This document shows, piece by piece, positions 43,318-51,850 of a stretch of DNA of 64,000 bases. The DNA is from RGIG4608 sp045637205 (lineage in GTDB: Bacteria > Bacillota > Clostridia > Oscillospirales > CAG-272), in contig JAZTYY010000078.1 in assembly GCA_045637205.1 (NCBI GenBank), positions 5,315 through 69,314 of the forward strand, written 5' to 3'. How positions within the stretch are numbered: position 1 is the stretch's first letter; each line of letters starts with the position of its first letter. Below the pieces are notes generated by a model. The model worked only from the letters and a program-made list of their open reading frames with translations, was not told the origin of the DNA and did no database searches. A program made the translations under genes and the position numbers.

Positions 43318-45543
43318 TTAGAAGAGTGCGGCAATTTCATCAAGTGCCTCTTTTACGAATTTGGGGTATTTATTACTAAATGCCTTTCCCTTCCACAAAT
43401 TAGGCTTTTGAACGCGAGTTAAAAGGTTGTTTTTAAGCTCACTTGCATCAACGTTTGATTTGTGCTTAGGAGATTTAAATGAGATTTCTATCGGCTCATT
43501 ACCAAGGGTAATTTGCACGTCTTCAACCTCCAAATCTCTAAATTTAATGCAAAATTCTCTTGTTTTAGGCAAGAAGCTAAAGGTATTTGCAGGTGGCGTG
43601 ATTTTCAAGCTAAGCTCATCCTCAGTTTCCTCAAGCTCAAACTTAGTTATCGCATACTCACCCTTTTCAAATGCCTTAGTTTCGCCATCATCATCGTACA
43701 ATTCATATGTACCGTTCCCTCTCCAAACGTGAATTTCAAGAGGCTGGTCGAGAGAAAGACTATTTGTCTTGCCATCCTTATACATTGGCACGATTGCACC
43801 TTCTTTGGCAAGGACGGGAATGGAATCAAGATCGCGATACATCTTCACCCATTTGCCACCCTGATATATTCTTCCATTGAAAATATCAGTCCATCTACCC
43901 TCGGGCAACCAAACGTCAACGCTTGAAAGGTTGAGGCGCTTATCCTGTGGCTTAGTTATGGGGCAAACCATAAGCTGTCCACCAAAGATATACTGATTTT
44001 TCACTTTATATGCGTCGGGTGAATTATATCTATAATACATCGGCATACAAATCGGCTCACCGTATGTATGTGTGCGGTAATTGGCAGTATAGAGATATGG
44101 AATCAACTTGTGGCGCAAACGAAGAAAGTCTTCAGAGATTTTATTTACAGCATAGCTTCTCTTCCAAGGCTCTTTACCCATATAATCTGAGTTTGACGAG
44201 TGCAATCTATTTATTGGGCTGAACACTCCATATTGCAACCAACGAAGGTATAATTCATCGTCTTGAATACCCTTCATATGACCGCCAATATCATGACTCC
44301 ACCACGTGTAGCCTGCATTTGCAGCACAGTTTGTAAAGTAGGGTTGGAAATCAAGGCTCTTCCAAGTAACTATTGTATCACCCGAAAAACCAAGTGGGTA
44401 TCTATGGCTTCCAAGCCCTGAATAACGAGAAAGGATGAGTGGACGCTTTTCACCTCTATCAGCATTTTGCGTATGGTAGTGATTAAGCGCCCAAAGGGGA
44501 TCAAGCCCCTCAATTTTAGAGCGTTTTCCCTGTTGCCAGTCTATCCACCAAAAATCAACTCCGTCATTTTCTAAAGGATTATGCAACACTTCAAAATAAG
44601 CGCGCATAAACTCGGGGTCAGTTACGTCAAACGAGATAATTTCCTTATCCTCGGGATTTTTACCAAGCTTCTTGCACATCTCTGTATAAGCATCTTCAAA
44701 GAAGCGTACGCCTTGAGATGGGTGAACATTTAGTGTGATTTTAAATCCATTTTCGTGAAGCCAATTCAAAAGTTCTTTGTAGTCGGGGAAAAGCTCGGTA
44801 TTCCAAGAATAACCCGTCCAACCTTGAAGAAAATGATAATATATAACTTCTTCAGGGCATTTGGGCTTTTCACTTCTCGCCTCTTCGCCAAAGCGATTTA
44901 TTACATCGGTCCAGTGCCAATCCATATCAATTGTGGCAACGGTAATCGGAATTTCGCGATTGATAAACTCTTTCATAAGGGTGCGATATTCCTCTTGAGT
45001 ATATGCCTTATATCTACTCCACCAGTTGCCAAGCGCGTATTTGGGGATAAGTGGCACTTTGCCTGTTAACGAGAAAAAGTCCTTAAGTTGTTCAAGATAA
45101 TTTTGACCGTAGGCAAACCAATATCTATCTTTACATTTTTCGCGCAAAGAGATTGTGCCGTCGGCATTGATAATCAAGCTTTTACTATCATCAAGGACGG
45201 ACGTTCCATATTTTGAGGTAATGCCATCTTGAAGCTTTACAGCACCATTAGCCATATCAAGTGTTCTTGCGGTGCCTGGCAATGATTTTTGTGAGAAATT
45301 ATGGCATTTTTCATCAAATTTCGCACAAATTACGTCTCCGCTATTTTTATCAACCTTGAATTCAACTTCATCGGTAGTTATTTTGAGATTTTTACTGTCA
45401 TCCTTGACAGAATAGTTAATTTTTCCCAAATCTCTATTTTGAACTACTTGAGTTGGCAAATCGCAAAAAGCACCCTTCTCAGTTCTCAAAATTCGAGGGG
45501 TTATTAAGGATATTCGAAGATCTTTTTCTTGATAAATAATCAT
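43318..45543 (-). CDS. GH31 family alpha-glucosidase/alpha-xylosidase (741 aa)
   Basis: The GH31 catalytic nucleophile lies in WWIDWQQG (Asp335), with TVATIDMDWHW upstream and the acid/base region in LGFSGD. The N-terminal beta domain, TIM barrel and C-terminal beta domains (DDDGETKAFEKGEYA) are all present. GH31 enzymes release alpha-linked glucose or xylose from oligosaccharides. No signal peptide, hence cytoplasmic. The WQQG variant of the usual WMDxxE active-site region is common in a subset of GH31, and substrate is uncertain. It lies 9 bases after the flavin-reductase gene. Confidence 0.9.
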   Translation of the reverse strand: MIIYQEKDLRISLITPRILRTEKGAFCDLPTQVVQNRDLGKINYSVKDDSKNLKITTDEVEFKVDKNSGDVICAKFDEKCHNFSQKSLPGTARTLDMANGAVKLQDGITSKYGTSVLDDSKSLIINADGTISLREKCKDRYWFAYGQNYLEQLKDFFSLTGKVPLIPKYALGNWWSRYKAYTQEEYRTLMKEFINREIPITVATIDMDWHWTDVINRFGEEARSEKPKCPEEVIYYHFLQGWTGYSWNTELFPDYKELLNWLHENGFKITLNVHPSQGVRFFEDAYTEMCKKLGKNPEDKEIISFDVTDPEFMRAYFEVLHNPLENDGVDFWWIDWQQGKRSKIEGLDPLWALNHYHTQNADRGEKRPLILSRYSGLGSHRYPLGFSGDTIVTWKSLDFQPYFTNCAANAGYTWWSHDIGGHMKGIQDDELYLRWLQYGVFSPINRLHSSNSDYMGKEPWKRSYAVNKISEDFLRLRHKLIPYLYTANYRTHTYGEPICMPMYYRYNSPDAYKVKNQYIFGGQLMVCPITKPQDKRLNLSSVDVWLPEGRWTDIFNGRIYQGGKWVKMYRDLDSIPVLAKEGAIVPMYKDGKTNSLSLDQPLEIHVWRGNGTYELYDDDGETKAFEKGEYAITKFELEETEDELSLKITPPANTFSFLPKTREFCIKFRDLEVEDVQITLGNEPIEISFKSPKHKSNVDASELKNNLLTRVQKPNLWKGKAFSNKYPKFVKEALDEIAALF

Positions 45544-45552
45544 ATTTTTCTC

Positions 45553-46110
45553 TTAATTAATTTTCTTTCCATCGGCAAAGGCTTTACCTGCGGCTTCGCC
45601 AATTTTCCAATATGTGTGAGTTGAACTATCATAAGTAATGGGATCAAGCTTATGTACGTCGATTTGTCCCTTTTCATTAAGGATTTCTTCATTGGCGCTA
45701 ACGTTTACAATTTCACCTATGCAAATTTCGTCCTCGTTGAATTTAAGCAAACGACATTCAACGGTCATTGGAAGTTCCTCAATAATTGGAGCATTGACAA
45801 ATTCACTCTTTGTTGCATGAAATCCCGCCCTTGCAAATTTATCGGGCACGTCGTTGGCGGAAACAATACCAACGTAGTCGCATTCAGCAACCATTTGGGC
45901 AGTTGCAAAGCTTAGTGTAAAAGCACCTGTTTTCTTTATATTTTCAGTTGTTTTATGCTCGTGAGCAAGACAAACCATAACCTGATTCGTATCATATATT
46001 CCACCCCACGCAGCATTCATTGCATTAGGATTGCCATTTTCATCATATGTGCCAACAATAAGCACGGGCATTGGATAAAGCCATGATTTAGGTCCAAAAT
46101 TCTTTCTCAT
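45553..46110 (-). CDS. Flavin reductase/FMN-binding split-barrel protein (185 aa)
   Basis: The sequence FGPKSWLYPMPVLIVGTYDENG, NAMNAAWGGI, VMVCLAHEHKTTENIKKTGAFTLS (here shortened in my reading to its key positions) and ARAGFH fits the flavin-reductase-like FMN-binding family. It probably binds FMN and reduces flavins or an electron acceptor in the cytoplasm. I take 46110 as the start because GGAGG is 8 bases upstream. Its link with GH31 is positional only. Confidence 0.88.
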   Translation of the reverse strand: MRKNFGPKSWLYPMPVLIVGTYDENGNPNAMNAAWGGIYDTNQVMVCLAHEHKTTENIKKTGAFTLSFATAQMVAECDYVGIVSANDVPDKFARAGFHATKSEFVNAPIIEELPMTVECRLLKFNEDEICIGEIVNVSANEEILNEKGQIDVHKLDPITYDSSTHTYWKIGEAAGKAFADGKKIN

Positions 46111-46139
46111 TTTATGTACCTCCAAGATTCATTAAATTT

Positions 46140-46168
46140 ATTATACCATTTAAAAAATAAAATTGCAA
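46140..46168 (-). promoter_or_regulatory. Promoter of flavin-reductase/GH31 operon
   Basis: Minus strand TTGCAA (46168-46163), 17-bp spacer, TATAAT (46145-46140). Divergent from the next promoter. Confidence 0.75.
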
Positions 46169-46174
46169 CAACAA

Positions 46175-46203
46175 TTGAAATTAATTCCAAAATGTGATAT
46201 AAT
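46175..46203 (+). promoter_or_regulatory. Promoter of the MmcQ/YjbR gene
   Basis: TTGAAA (46175-46180), 17-bp spacer, TATAAT (46198-46203), 25 bases before the start codon. The two divergent -35 boxes are 6 bases apart. Confidence 0.8.
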
Positions 46204-46227
46204 TTTAAAAAAGTAGGTGATTTATTA

Positions 46228-46608
46228 ATGAATAAATATGAATTTGCATCCTATATTGAGGATTTTTATGGAATAAAATATGATTGCCCGTTTGAAGATG
46301 AGCTTGACGCTTGGGTCTTTCGTCACCCTGACAACAAAAAGTGGTTTGCGCTTGTTATGACTATCAAAAAGTCCAAATTAGGCATTGACAGCAATGAGTA
46401 TATTGATGTCGTAAACCTTAAATGTGCCCCGGAAATTATGGATGACCTTTGGCAAGAAAAAGGTATTTTCCCTGCCTATCACATGAACAAAAAGCACTGG
46501 TTAACACTTTGTCTTGATGGCTCATGCGATGATGAAACCATAAAGTTCGTTACAAACATTAGCCATACATTAACTAAAAATAAAATAAAACAGATTAAAA
46601 GCAGGTAA
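46228..46608 (+). CDS. MmcQ/YjbR-family protein (126 aa)
   Basis: Fits the MmcQ/YjbR fold: PFEDELDAWVFRHPDNKKWFALVM, VVNLKCAPEIMDDLW, FPAYHMNKKHWLTLCLDGS near the end. Members are small cytosolic proteins with a CyaY-like DNA-binding-type fold; their role is not established. AGTAGGTGA precedes the start. Single gene. Confidence 0.88.
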   Translation: MNKYEFASYIEDFYGIKYDCPFEDELDAWVFRHPDNKKWFALVMTIKKSKLGIDSNEYIDVVNLKCAPEIMDDLWQEKGIFPAYHMNKKHWLTLCLDGSCDDETIKFVTNISHTLTKNKIKQIKSR

Positions 46609-46660
46609 GCATCATATTTATCCACTTTTGTCAACAATTGTTGATAAATGTCGAAATGTA

Positions 46661-46689
46661 TTGAAATATTGAAAAAAATGTTGTATCAT
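46661..46689 (+). promoter_or_regulatory. Promoter of the diacylglycerol-kinase-like gene
   Basis: TTGAAA (46661-46666), 17-bp spacer, TATCAT (46684-46689). A perfect 14-bp palindrome TCAACAATTGTTGA lies at 46631-46644. Confidence 0.65.
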
Positions 46690-46723
46690 TATCGTAACTA
46701 ATTTTAAAAGGATGTTTTGTATT

Positions 46724-47569
46724 ATGATTTACATTTTGTATAACCCACATTCCGGACAAAAACAAAATTGGACAAATGAAAAGTTACTCAATTTAGAAAA
46801 TCAATTCAAGGGAAAATTATATGACATAACAACAATAAAGAGTTACTTGGAGTTTTGCTCAACAATGTGTGAAGATGATGCGATTATTATTTGTGGTGGT
46901 GACGGCACAATAAATCAATTCGTAAATCGCACAAAGGATATTGATATCAAAGCCGATATTCTTTACTTCTCAAACGGTTCAGGTAATGACTTTGCGCGTG
47001 ATTTGAATCACGAAAAGGCAGACAAGCCCTTTTCAATCAAACCCTATTTGAAGGATTTGCCAATAGTTGAGGTTAAGGGCAAGACCTATCATTTCTTGAA
47101 CAACGTAGGCTTTGGTATTGATGGATACTGCTGTGAGCAGGGTGATATTCAAAAGGCTAAGGGTAAAACTGCAATAAATTACACTGCAATTGCTATAACA
47201 GGTCTTCTCTTCCACTTCAAGCCAAGAAATGCTAAGATTAGTGTTGACGGTGTTACAAGTGAATATCGCAAGGTTTGGTTAGCGCCAACCATGAAAGGTA
47301 GATATTACGGCGGTGGTATGATGCCTACTCCTAAACAAGATAGATCAAATCCCGACAAATCTTTGAGCATACTCTTGTATCACAATGCAGGTAAATTAAA
47401 AGCTTTAATGGTATTCCCAAAAATTTTCAAGGGAGAGCACGTTAAACATGCAAATATGGTCACAATTAAAACAGGCCACGAAATTACTGTTACCTTTGAC
47501 CGTCCAACACCATTGCAAATTGACGGTGAAACAATTCTTGACGTAACTACATATACTGCTAAAGCATAA
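46724..47569 (+). CDS. Diacylglycerol/lipid kinase family protein (281 aa)
   Basis: The DAGK catalytic domain is marked by YILYNPHSG, the nucleotide loop IIICGGDGTINQFVN and FSNGSGNDFARDL. These proteins phosphorylate diacylglycerol, undecaprenol or other lipids using ATP. The C-terminal beta domain (YYGGGMMPTPKQDRSNP, LQIDGE) is also complete. I start at 46724 (MIYIL) rather than 46712, because the first ATG overlaps the AAAAGGA ribosome-binding site. Confidence 0.9.
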   Translation: MIYILYNPHSGQKQNWTNEKLLNLENQFKGKLYDITTIKSYLEFCSTMCEDDAIIICGGDGTINQFVNRTKDIDIKADILYFSNGSGNDFARDLNHEKADKPFSIKPYLKDLPIVEVKGKTYHFLNNVGFGIDGYCCEQGDIQKAKGKTAINYTAIAITGLLFHFKPRNAKISVDGVTSEYRKVWLAPTMKGRYYGGGMMPTPKQDRSNPDKSLSILLYHNAGKLKALMVFPKIFKGEHVKHANMVTIKTGHEITVTFDRPTPLQIDGETILDVTTYTAKA

Positions 47570-47573
47570 ATAA

Positions 47574-47601
47574 AAGCCGAGAAGCACAAGCTTCTCGGCT
47601 T
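47574..47601. terminator. Bidirectional terminator
   Basis: Perfect 12-bp stem AAGCCGAGAAGC/GCTTCTCGGCTT with loop ACAA, between convergent genes. Confidence 0.85.
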
Positions 47602-47604
47602 ATT

Positions 47605-48156
47605 TTATTTGAGCATTCCATAGCCGCCTGCATATTTGCTGACGTCACTTGCAACAACGAAAACCTTATTGTCACAAATCTTTCTGATTTCCTTTAATAC
47701 TTTAGTTGATTCCTTTCTTGCAAGAACAATGAAAATCATGTTCATCTTATCCTTTGATCCATATCCGTCAAGCACTGTATACCCCATATTTCTCTCTTTG
47801 AGATATGTGGTTATAAGCTCAGTATTTTCATCATTTGCAAAAAGCTCAAGGTTGCTTGTACCAATTGCCAACTTACTTTCAATAGTTGAACCAAGGAAAA
47901 GTCCTACCGCATAACCAAAGCAATAAAAAACAAGTAACAAATAATCATCACCAAGCGTGCTTACAAGCGTTGATATTACAAGTCCCCATATCATACACTC
48001 AACAAAGCCAAGCATTGCTGCCTTTAATCTTTGCCCTTTAACCATCATACAGGTTTTAAGTGCCTGTATACTTATTTCAACTATTTTAGCGCCACATACC
48101 ATAAGACAAACCAAAATTGGATGTATATTGCGCAACGTATCCAAAAATGCTGACAT
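47605..48156 (-). CDS. UPF0316 membrane protein (DUF5698 + DUF2179, 183 aa)
   Basis: Three membrane helices (IHPILVCLMVCGAKIVEISI, KAAMLGFVECMIWGLVIS, LLLVFYCFGYAVGLFLG) are followed by a cytoplasmic DUF2179-type domain (YTVLDGYGSKDKMNMIFIV, KVFVVASDVSKYAGGYG). This matches UPF0316 in length and order. Function is unknown; DUF2179 is also found in YitT transport-like proteins. Start at 48156 follows GGAGGAGAG. Confidence 0.9.
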   Translation of the reverse strand: MSAFLDTLRNIHPILVCLMVCGAKIVEISIQALKTCMMVKGQRLKAAMLGFVECMIWGLVISTLVSTLGDDYLLLVFYCFGYAVGLFLGSTIESKLAIGTSNLELFANDENTELITTYLKERNMGYTVLDGYGSKDKMNMIFIVLARKESTKVLKEIRKICDNKVFVVASDVSKYAGGYGMLK

Positions 48157-48201
48157 ATCCTTCTCTCCTCCATTATAATTTTATAAACTATTTCATTTAA
48201 A

Positions 48202-49167
48202 TTAGCTTTCAAGACAATCAAAAATCTCGTTCCAAACTCTATCGTCCTGCTTGGTCATCAAATCCCAATCAAATGAATTAAGAAATTCCTTTTTCTGTTC
48301 ATCGGTAGTGAGCTTTTTTTGTTTGGTAAGCTTGTTTTTTGCATTTATATACTCACCAAGGTGTGCAACCGCATCAGTTGTATAGTTTGGATTATGTCCC
48401 TTACCGTGTTCAAGAATGAACTTTATATTTTCTTTACCATCAAGCGCATTTTTCAATGTGTTATAATGCACCTTTGCGCTGCAAAGCATATCGTTATCTG
48501 AATATATAAGCAACACCTTAGCCTTAGTATTTGCCAGTGTTTCAACGGCACTATATTTCACAAATTCAGGGTTGGTTGACTCTTCAAGCTCCATAATTAC
48601 CCTTCTATATGGCTTAAGTATTCCACCAAAGAAGGCATTAACAAGAAGATTCACTGAAACGAAGCCCGAAAGTACGACCACATGTGAAATTTCAGGATGA
48701 AGTGCTGAAATATTCAATGTCGAAAATCCACCCCAGCTATGTCCCATTACTGAAAAATCATATCCTGCAAAACGGCTGTCCCCTTTAAGTGTTAAAAGAC
48801 AATCGTTAAGATCGCACAACGATTGAGACATTCCATTAGGTGTCTCACCACCGGACTCCATACAGCCTGTGTGGTCATATGCAAACACAAGATATCCGTG
48901 ACGACAAAGTATCTCAATTTCCTTCATATATGAGGTGTGTCCACCACCAAAGCCGTGGTCGAATACAACTATTCTTTTTTCAATGGGATTCTCATAGGAA
49001 TAAAGGTATCCTGAAAGCTTATGTCCTTTAGATGAGTTGAAATTATAGCTTTCACAATTAAGTCCCGTAAAATCCTTAGCAGTAAAATAAAATGCCGTAC
49101 CATTGTCATCGCAACGGGTATATGCCATTGCTCTATATCCATTAACTATTTGTTTTTCAAAAATCAT
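48202..49167 (-). CDS. Alpha/beta hydrolase, serine-hydrolase type (321 aa)
   Basis: The fold is indicated by RIVVFDHGFGGG (oxyanion region), YLVFAYDHTGCMESGG, the nucleophile elbow GHSWGG, LLIYSDNDMLCSA (acid) and GHNPNYT (His). It would hydrolyse an ester, amide or similar bond in the cytoplasm. Start at 49167 with GGAG seven bases upstream; a longer frame from 49236 would begin inside the promoter. Substrate unknown. Confidence 0.88.
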   Translation of the reverse strand: MIFEKQIVNGYRAMAYTRCDDNGTAFYFTAKDFTGLNCESYNFNSSKGHKLSGYLYSYENPIEKRIVVFDHGFGGGHTSYMKEIEILCRHGYLVFAYDHTGCMESGGETPNGMSQSLCDLNDCLLTLKGDSRFAGYDFSVMGHSWGGFSTLNISALHPEISHVVVLSGFVSVNLLVNAFFGGILKPYRRVIMELEESTNPEFVKYSAVETLANTKAKVLLIYSDNDMLCSAKVHYNTLKNALDGKENIKFILEHGKGHNPNYTTDAVAHLGEYINAKNKLTKQKKLTTDEQKKEFLNSFDWDLMTKQDDRVWNEIFDCLES

Positions 49168-49207
49168 ATTTTTTCTCCAATCCAAATTAGCATCTTCATT
49201 ACAAATT

Positions 49208-49249
49208 AGTATAACATATAAACAATAATTTTGCAATAATTATTGCAAA
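49208..49249 (-). promoter_or_regulatory. Promoter with overlapping 20-bp palindrome
   Basis: Minus strand TTGCAA (49236-49231), 17-bp spacer, TATACT (49213-49208). A perfect 20-bp palindrome, TTTGCAATAATTATTGCAAA (49230-49249), covers the -35 box, as an operator would. Confidence 0.65.
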
Positions 49250-49367
49250 TTTCGAGCTTTATTTACCAAAAAATAAAAATTTGTACTTTTTTTGAAAAAG
49301 GTCTTTAATTATTCATAAATATGTGATATAATTAAATTGAAAAAATTTGTGCAAATGGAGATTTGAT

Positions 49368-51143
49368 ATGAAAAACACCATCAAATTACTTACTTTATTG
49401 CTCTTGCTTGTAATGCTTTTGCAATCAACAGTGCTCCCTGCACTTGCGTTAACTCCCCTCGACGCTTCTGTCGATTATTACGCAGCTGCAGCTCAGCCAT
49501 CTAAATATTCAAGCCAATACAACTCAGGTCAGCGTGACGTTGTAGCAACAACCCTCAACGGCACAAGCGCTGATTCCTATTACTCAGGAAACTATGAATA
49601 TGACGTGCTTTCAGAAAAGAGCGCTACTGAAATCAAGAATGCTCTTGCAACTCTTATGAAGAGCACACATTCTCGCACATCCTCTTATGATGATTGTCAC
49701 TACAAAGCAAATCGTACTGACTGTGAAAATGAGGACGGCAGAGTTTCTCTTATCTACACAAGCTACTCCGCTACCATGAATCAGTGGAATGGTTGGAACC
49801 GTGAACACGTTTGGCCTAAATCACTTGGTGGAGATACAACAACTGGCGGTGGTGCTGACTTGCATCATATTCGTCCCTCCGACGCAAGTGTAAATAGCAG
49901 CCGTGGTAACAAAAAATACGGAAATGCTCCTAGTGGCACAGCAAAATACGGTTCAAACCCCGCAAGTGGTGTACTTGGCGGACATTATAACAGCACATAC
50001 TTTGAACCCCTTGACAACGTTAAAGGTGACGTTGCAAGAATCTGTCTTTACGTTTACGTAAGATGGGGCTCTTCTTGGGGTGCAACTGATATTACTAAGG
50101 TATTCCAAAGCGTTGACGTTCTTCTTGAATGGTGCGAGCTCGACCCAGTAGATACTTGGGAGCTCGGTAGAAACGAAGTAGTTCAGGATATTCAGGGTAA
50201 CAGAAACATTTTCATTGACTATCCCGAATATGCATGGCTCATTTTTGGTCGTGAGGTTCCTGCCGATATGACTACTCCCTCAGGTGAAGCTCAGTCTAAT
50301 TCTCACCATTGGAACAATGGCACTATCACAACTCAAGCTACATGTACAACAGCAGGCGTTAAGACATACACTTGCACAGACAGTGGCTGTGGAGAAACAA
50401 AAACTGAAACAATAGCTGCTCTTGGCCACTCATACGGCACAGCTTCTATCACAACAAATGCAACATGTACAACATCCGGTGTGAAAACGTATACTTGCTC
50501 ACGTTGTGGAACAACAAAAACCGAAACAATTAAGGCTACAGGTCACTCATACGGAGATTGGATTATCGACGTTGAAGCAACTGAAACCTCCACAGGCTCA
50601 AAGCACAGAATTTGTGCAACCTGTAATTACAACGACACAGCTACAATTCCGATTGTAGGACATGAGCATCAGTACACCAACGCAGTGACTCCTCCCACAT
50701 GTGAGGACGAAGGATTTACAACTCATACTTGTCGTTGTGGTGATAGTTATATAGACAATTATAAGGATAAGCTTGACCACTCATATAGCAACGGTACTTG
50801 CTCAAGATGTGGTAAAGTTGACCCCTCTCTTCCCACTTTCACAACCGATGATTTCTCAAATATTGTAACAAAGCTTCTTTCAGGTGTTTACACAGGAAGG
50901 GACAAGTATATCAAGATTTGCGAAGCAATCAATATATACAACACTCTCACAGATTCTCAGAAATCTTCTGTAAGTGGCAAATACAACACACTTAAAACAA
51001 TCGTTTCACAATACAATAATGAAGTTGAGGCAGTAAATGAAGAAGCAGATGCAGTTGGATATCACTACGTTGTAGTAGACGTTGTTTCAGCAGACGAGCT
51101 TTGCTTTGCTATCTATTCTCTTCTTAACAAAAAGTATCTTTGA
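49368..51143 (+). CDS. Secreted endonuclease I-type nuclease with Cys-rich repeats (591 aa)
   Basis: A Sec signal peptide (MKNTIKLLTLLLLLVMLLQS, ending near ALA) is followed by an endonuclease I domain of the beta-beta-alpha metal fold: WNREHVWPKS, GADLHHIRPSD and VNSSRGNKKYG. Such enzymes degrade extracellular DNA or RNA. After about residue 310 come three to four Cys-rich units (ATCTTAGVKTYTC, CSRCGTTKTETIKATGHSYG, CEDEGFTTHTCRCG), the same family as in the giant lipoprotein. The last 100 residues are helical. GGAG lies 8 bases before the chosen start. It is co-transcribed with a small lipoprotein. Confidence 0.88.
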   Translation: MKNTIKLLTLLLLLVMLLQSTVLPALALTPLDASVDYYAAAAQPSKYSSQYNSGQRDVVATTLNGTSADSYYSGNYEYDVLSEKSATEIKNALATLMKSTHSRTSSYDDCHYKANRTDCENEDGRVSLIYTSYSATMNQWNGWNREHVWPKSLGGDTTTGGGADLHHIRPSDASVNSSRGNKKYGNAPSGTAKYGSNPASGVLGGHYNSTYFEPLDNVKGDVARICLYVYVRWGSSWGATDITKVFQSVDVLLEWCELDPVDTWELGRNEVVQDIQGNRNIFIDYPEYAWLIFGREVPADMTTPSGEAQSNSHHWNNGTITTQATCTTAGVKTYTCTDSGCGETKTETIAALGHSYGTASITTNATCTTSGVKTYTCSRCGTTKTETIKATGHSYGDWIIDVEATETSTGSKHRICATCNYNDTATIPIVGHEHQYTNAVTPPTCEDEGFTTHTCRCGDSYIDNYKDKLDHSYSNGTCSRCGKVDPSLPTFTTDDFSNIVTKLLSGVYTGRDKYIKICEAINIYNTLTDSQKSSVSGKYNTLKTIVSQYNNEVEAVNEEADAVGYHYVVVDVVSADELCFAIYSLLNKKYL

Positions 51144-51156
51144 TTAGGAGGTTATT

Positions 51157-51744
51157 ATGAAAAGAATTTTAATAGTAGTACTTTTATTAATATCAATCGT
51201 CATTTGCCTCCCTTCATGCTTTGATGATAACACAAACAATACACCTACAATTGAAGAAAACGTAGATTTTGCATCATACAATTCAATGTTTGAAAAAGAA
51301 TTTACTGATTACACAATTGAGGTTTCCATAATCGGAACAAACAACGAAGTAATTAACGAAACATATAACGTTTCTCTTGAAAACGGTGTTAGAGTAGTTA
51401 CATATCGCATTGAACGTCTTAATCAATTTACTATTGAAGGTGATCAAATATCCATCCCCGAAGGTTACATTTCTATTGAAGAAGGTACTTACACCGAAAA
51501 TACTGAAAGATTTAACGTTCCGAAATTCAACTTTTCTTACACATGTCTTGGTACATCCGACGTAACATTGCCTACCTCATATTCATCCAGCATAACAAAC
51601 ATTGCAAGTTTCATGGGCTCAAGCCTTAGTGTTACTGATGCTTCTGTTAAGCTTGAATTTAAAGGCAGCTCAGCACAAGCAATTTCAATTTCATATGTTA
51701 CTGAATCGGAAAACACAGTTAGTATCAAATACATTTTCAACTAA
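51157..51744 (+). CDS. Small lipoprotein of unknown function (195 aa)
   Basis: The signal peptide ends in a lipobox (ICLPSC, Cys at about 21). The mature part is beta-rich and acidic with no motif I know (EFTDYTIEVSIIGTNNEVIN, SISYVTESENTVSIKYIFN). GGAGG lies before its start, 13 bases after the nuclease stop, so they form an operon. It may assist or retain the nuclease at the surface; this is only positional inference. Confidence 0.75.
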   Translation: MKRILIVVLLLISIVICLPSCFDDNTNNTPTIEENVDFASYNSMFEKEFTDYTIEVSIIGTNNEVINETYNVSLENGVRVVTYRIERLNQFTIEGDQISIPEGYISIEEGTYTENTERFNVPKFNFSYTCLGTSDVTLPTSYSSSITNIASFMGSSLSVTDASVKLEFKGSSAQAISISYVTESENTVSIKYIFN

Positions 51745-51750
51745 TAAACT

Positions 51751-51782
51751 AAAAAACAGGAGCAATTTTGCTCCTGTTTTTT
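51751..51782 (+). terminator. Terminator of the nuclease operon
   Basis: Perfect 13-bp stem AAAAAACAGGAGC/GCTCCTGTTTTTT with a 6-nt loop. Confidence 0.9.
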
Positions 51783-51794
51783 ATACTTATGTGC

Positions 51795-51823
51795 TTGAAA
51801 ATATCCTTTATTTATGGTATAAT
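51795..51823 (+). promoter_or_regulatory. Promoter of the GTPase-RNase fusion gene
   Basis: TTGAAA (51795-51800), 17-bp spacer, TATAAT (51818-51823), with GGAAAGGAG following just before the start at 51851. Confidence 0.8.
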
Positions 51824-51850
51824 AACAAAAAATTAGGAAAGGAGAAAAAT

